Notes under the pieces: model-generated
Database searches by the model: none
Seen by the model: the letters and a program-made list of their open reading frames with translations, nothing else
What the model was told of the DNA's origin: nothing
Assembly (NCBI RefSeq): GCF_000787575.1
Contig: NW_012236526.1
Location: 1,054,001-1,118,000 of the forward strand
DNA from: Acytostelium subglobosum LB1
Taxonomy: Eukaryota > Evosea > Eumycetozoa > Acytosteliales > Acytosteliaceae
Reading direction: 5' to 3'
DNA length: 64,000 nucleotides
Shown: in pieces, positions 63,860 to 64,000 of the stretch
How positions within the stretch are numbered: the stretch's first letter is position 1
How the letters are laid out: the number at the start of each line of letters is the position of its first letter
Position numbers and translations under genes: made by a program

Positions 63860-64000
63860 ATGATGATGAGTTATAAGGTTATTTCATTGTTGCTTGCCTT
63901 GTGTGTTGTTGGCACATTTGGTCAAGATCAAGTCCAGAACCCTGTCACAGGGCATTGGTACCAATGGCGTAAACTCTCCCAACCCGCCTCCTATGACGCA
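63860..64000 (+). CDS. secreted protein, N-terminal part (runs off the window)
   Basis: The ATG at 63860 opens a frame of 47 codons to the window edge: MMMSYKVISLLLALCVVGTF is a clear signal peptide with cleavage after TFG, then QDQVQNPVTGHWYQWRKLSQ. The motif NP-x-T-G-H-W-Y after a signal peptide resembles the start of the C-type-lectin-like domain in several dictyostelid surface proteins, but too little is present to be sure. An AT-rich leader (TTATCAATAAAATTATAACATTCAACATCAAA) precedes it. The Met could also be the second or third of the three. Confidence 0.6.
   Translation, partial: MMMSYKVISLLLALCVVGTFGQDQVQNPVTGHWYQWRKLSQPASYDA

Overview
The window is nuclear DNA of a dictyostelid social amoeba. 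Supporting signs are short GT-AG introns, AT-rich spacers between compact genes, Asn/Gln/Ser/Thr homopolymers, a two-domain WRKY factor outside plants, a GCN2-type eIF2alpha kinase, a ComC-like membrane protein and secreted GPI-type proteins. Coding sequence is much richer in G+C than in Dictyostelium discoideum, which suggests a GC-richer genus such as Acytostelium; that placement is an inference. Introns and spacers are full of TTGA/TCAA/ATTC tetranucleotide repeats. I rebuilt exon structures by hand from splice signals and frame continuity. Every multi-exon model given closes in frame.

Left part (1-12 kb): the end of a ComC-like membrane protein, a tRNA-Ser(CGA), a small Thr/Pro-rich protein, a patch of decayed coding fragments, then housekeeping genes: HYPK, a TM9/Phg1 protein, a U1A/U2B-type snRNP protein, a REX1-type exonuclease and an SLC45-like sugar transporter. 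At 12.4-14.6 kb there is an AT-rich accessory island. It carries a U-box-like protein with an apolipoprotein-L-like hydrophobic hairpin and a small secreted Cys-containing protein.

Middle (15-34 kb): CCT gamma, a BCH-RhoGAP protein, an inositol polyphosphate multikinase, a lipase maturation factor, a membrane PHP-domain protein, a second U-box-like paralog without the hairpin (25.5-26.7 kb), an LRR protein, an intronless mannitol dehydrogenase whose stop codon lies 8 bp from that of the convergent Ctf18 gene, and a low-complexity Ser/Thr/Pro protein. An imperfect inverted repeat of about 200 bp sits at 33.3-33.5 kb.

Right part (35-64 kb): a GPI-type secreted protein, a RasGAP-VPS9 protein of the RME-6/GAPVD1 type, the WRKY factor, a long non-coding stretch, a secreted WAP (four-disulfide core) protein, the GCN2-like kinase, a probably myristoylated KH-Smr protein, a thiamine-pyrophosphate-type mitochondrial carrier, an assembly gap of exactly 100 N with duplicated flanks, a Sec14-like protein, a site-2 protease, a DUF1996-like GPI-type protein among decayed coding fragments, and the start of another secreted protein, possibly lectin-like.

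The strongest candidate for a little-described system is the pair of U-box-like paralogs. One combines an N-terminal helical region, a glycine-rich membrane hairpin and a C-terminal E3-like domain; the other keeps the ends but has lost or never had the hairpin. No CRISPR array, rRNA or intact transposon was seen.
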